From an uncultured bacterium (GTDB lineage Bacteria > Bacteroidota > Bacteroidia > Bacteroidales > Paludibacteraceae), in the NCBI GenBank assembly GCA_946183755.1, contig CAMHCZ010000107.1, positions 1 to 6,412 of the forward strand: a stretch of DNA of 6,412 bases, given 5' to 3'. A model generated the notes under the pieces. The model saw only the letters and a program-made list of their open reading frames with translations. It did not search any database and was not told where the DNA came from. The stretch's first letter is position 1, and the number at the start of each line of letters is the position of its first letter. Below, one piece after another: positions 6,345 to 6,412 of the stretch. The translations under genes and the position numbers were made by a program.

Positions 6345-6392
6345 ATGATATTATTTATTACAAATAACGCATGGTGGCGCTCGCAATTATAA
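6345..6392 (+). CDS. Putative trp operon leader peptide with tandem Trp codons
   Basis: The 15-codon frame MILFITNNAWWRSQL ends at TAA (6390-6392). It has adjacent TGG TGG codons followed by CGC, so the end of the peptide reads WWR. The E. coli trp leader peptide, [14 protein letters not shown], is the same length class and has the same WWR near its end. Such peptides act in cis: when charged tRNA-Trp is scarce the ribosome stalls on the Trp codons and alters folding of the following RNA to allow transcription of tryptophan synthesis genes. A good promoter lies just upstream and a hairpin overlaps the end. The regulated gene is beyond the window, so its identity is a prediction. Confidence 0.75.
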   Translation: MILFITNNAWWRSQL

Positions 6393-6402
6393 AAATTGTG
6401 AG
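6380..6402 (+). promoter_or_regulatory. Leader hairpin (region 1:2 of a probable attenuator)
   Basis: CTCGCAATT (6380-6388) pairs with AATTGTGAG (6394-6402): nine pairs including one G-U, around a five-base ATAAA loop that contains part of the leader stop codon. It starts right after the tandem Trp codons (6372-6377). A ribosome stalled on Trp would therefore cover its left arm, as expected for the 1:2 stem of a trp attenuator. Regions 3 and 4 would lie past position 6412. Confidence 0.65.
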
Positions 6403-6412
6403 TGACGGTTAT

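Overview
The window looks like part of a Bacteroidales chromosome, most likely Prevotella or a close relative. Four signs point there: promoters of the Bacteroidetes TTTG / TAnnTTTG type without obvious Shine-Dalgarno sites, a secreted protein with a C-terminal domain resembling type IX secretion sorting domains, a pectin-degrading esterase, and a restriction-modification gene pair of a kind common in that phylum. The genus is an inference.

Positions 1-4246, minus strand, hold a two-gene restriction-modification operon. The first gene (4246-3257) encodes a 329-residue accessory protein of the type annotated as 'restriction endonuclease subunit M'. Three bases later comes a very large gene (3253 to beyond position 1) whose product joins a GIY-YIG-like nuclease, an SF2 DEAH helicase/translocase and an Eco57I-like N6-adenine methyltransferase in one chain. 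It leaves the window just after the NPPY motif, and base composition drops from about 55% to about 33% GC at that point. This suggests that the target-recognition end was acquired by exchange.

Positions 4247-4857 contain no ordinary gene but are rich in structure. On the minus strand a TATATTTG promoter box is followed by an RNA segment that can fold either into a 115-nt rod or into a competing hairpin followed by seven T: a probable attenuator ahead of the restriction-modification operon, or a free-standing small RNA. A 20-codon ORF lies inside the rod. Upstream is a cluster of short hairpin repeats built on a TTCGRCTMCGCTC core, ending in a 16-bp tandem repeat. A strong intrinsic terminator at 4800-4832 ends the next minus-strand gene.

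Positions 4858-6277 hold two divergent secreted-protein genes sharing a 124-bp promoter region: a 109-residue protein made almost only of a signal peptide and a sorting-domain-like module (minus), and a complete family CE8 pectinesterase (plus) with all expected catalytic residues.

At the right edge (6295-6412) there is a Bacteroidetes-type promoter, then a 15-codon leader ORF, MILFITNNAWWRSQL, with tandem Trp codons, then a hairpin. This closely resembles a trp-operon attenuation leader and predicts a tryptophan biosynthesis gene just past the window.
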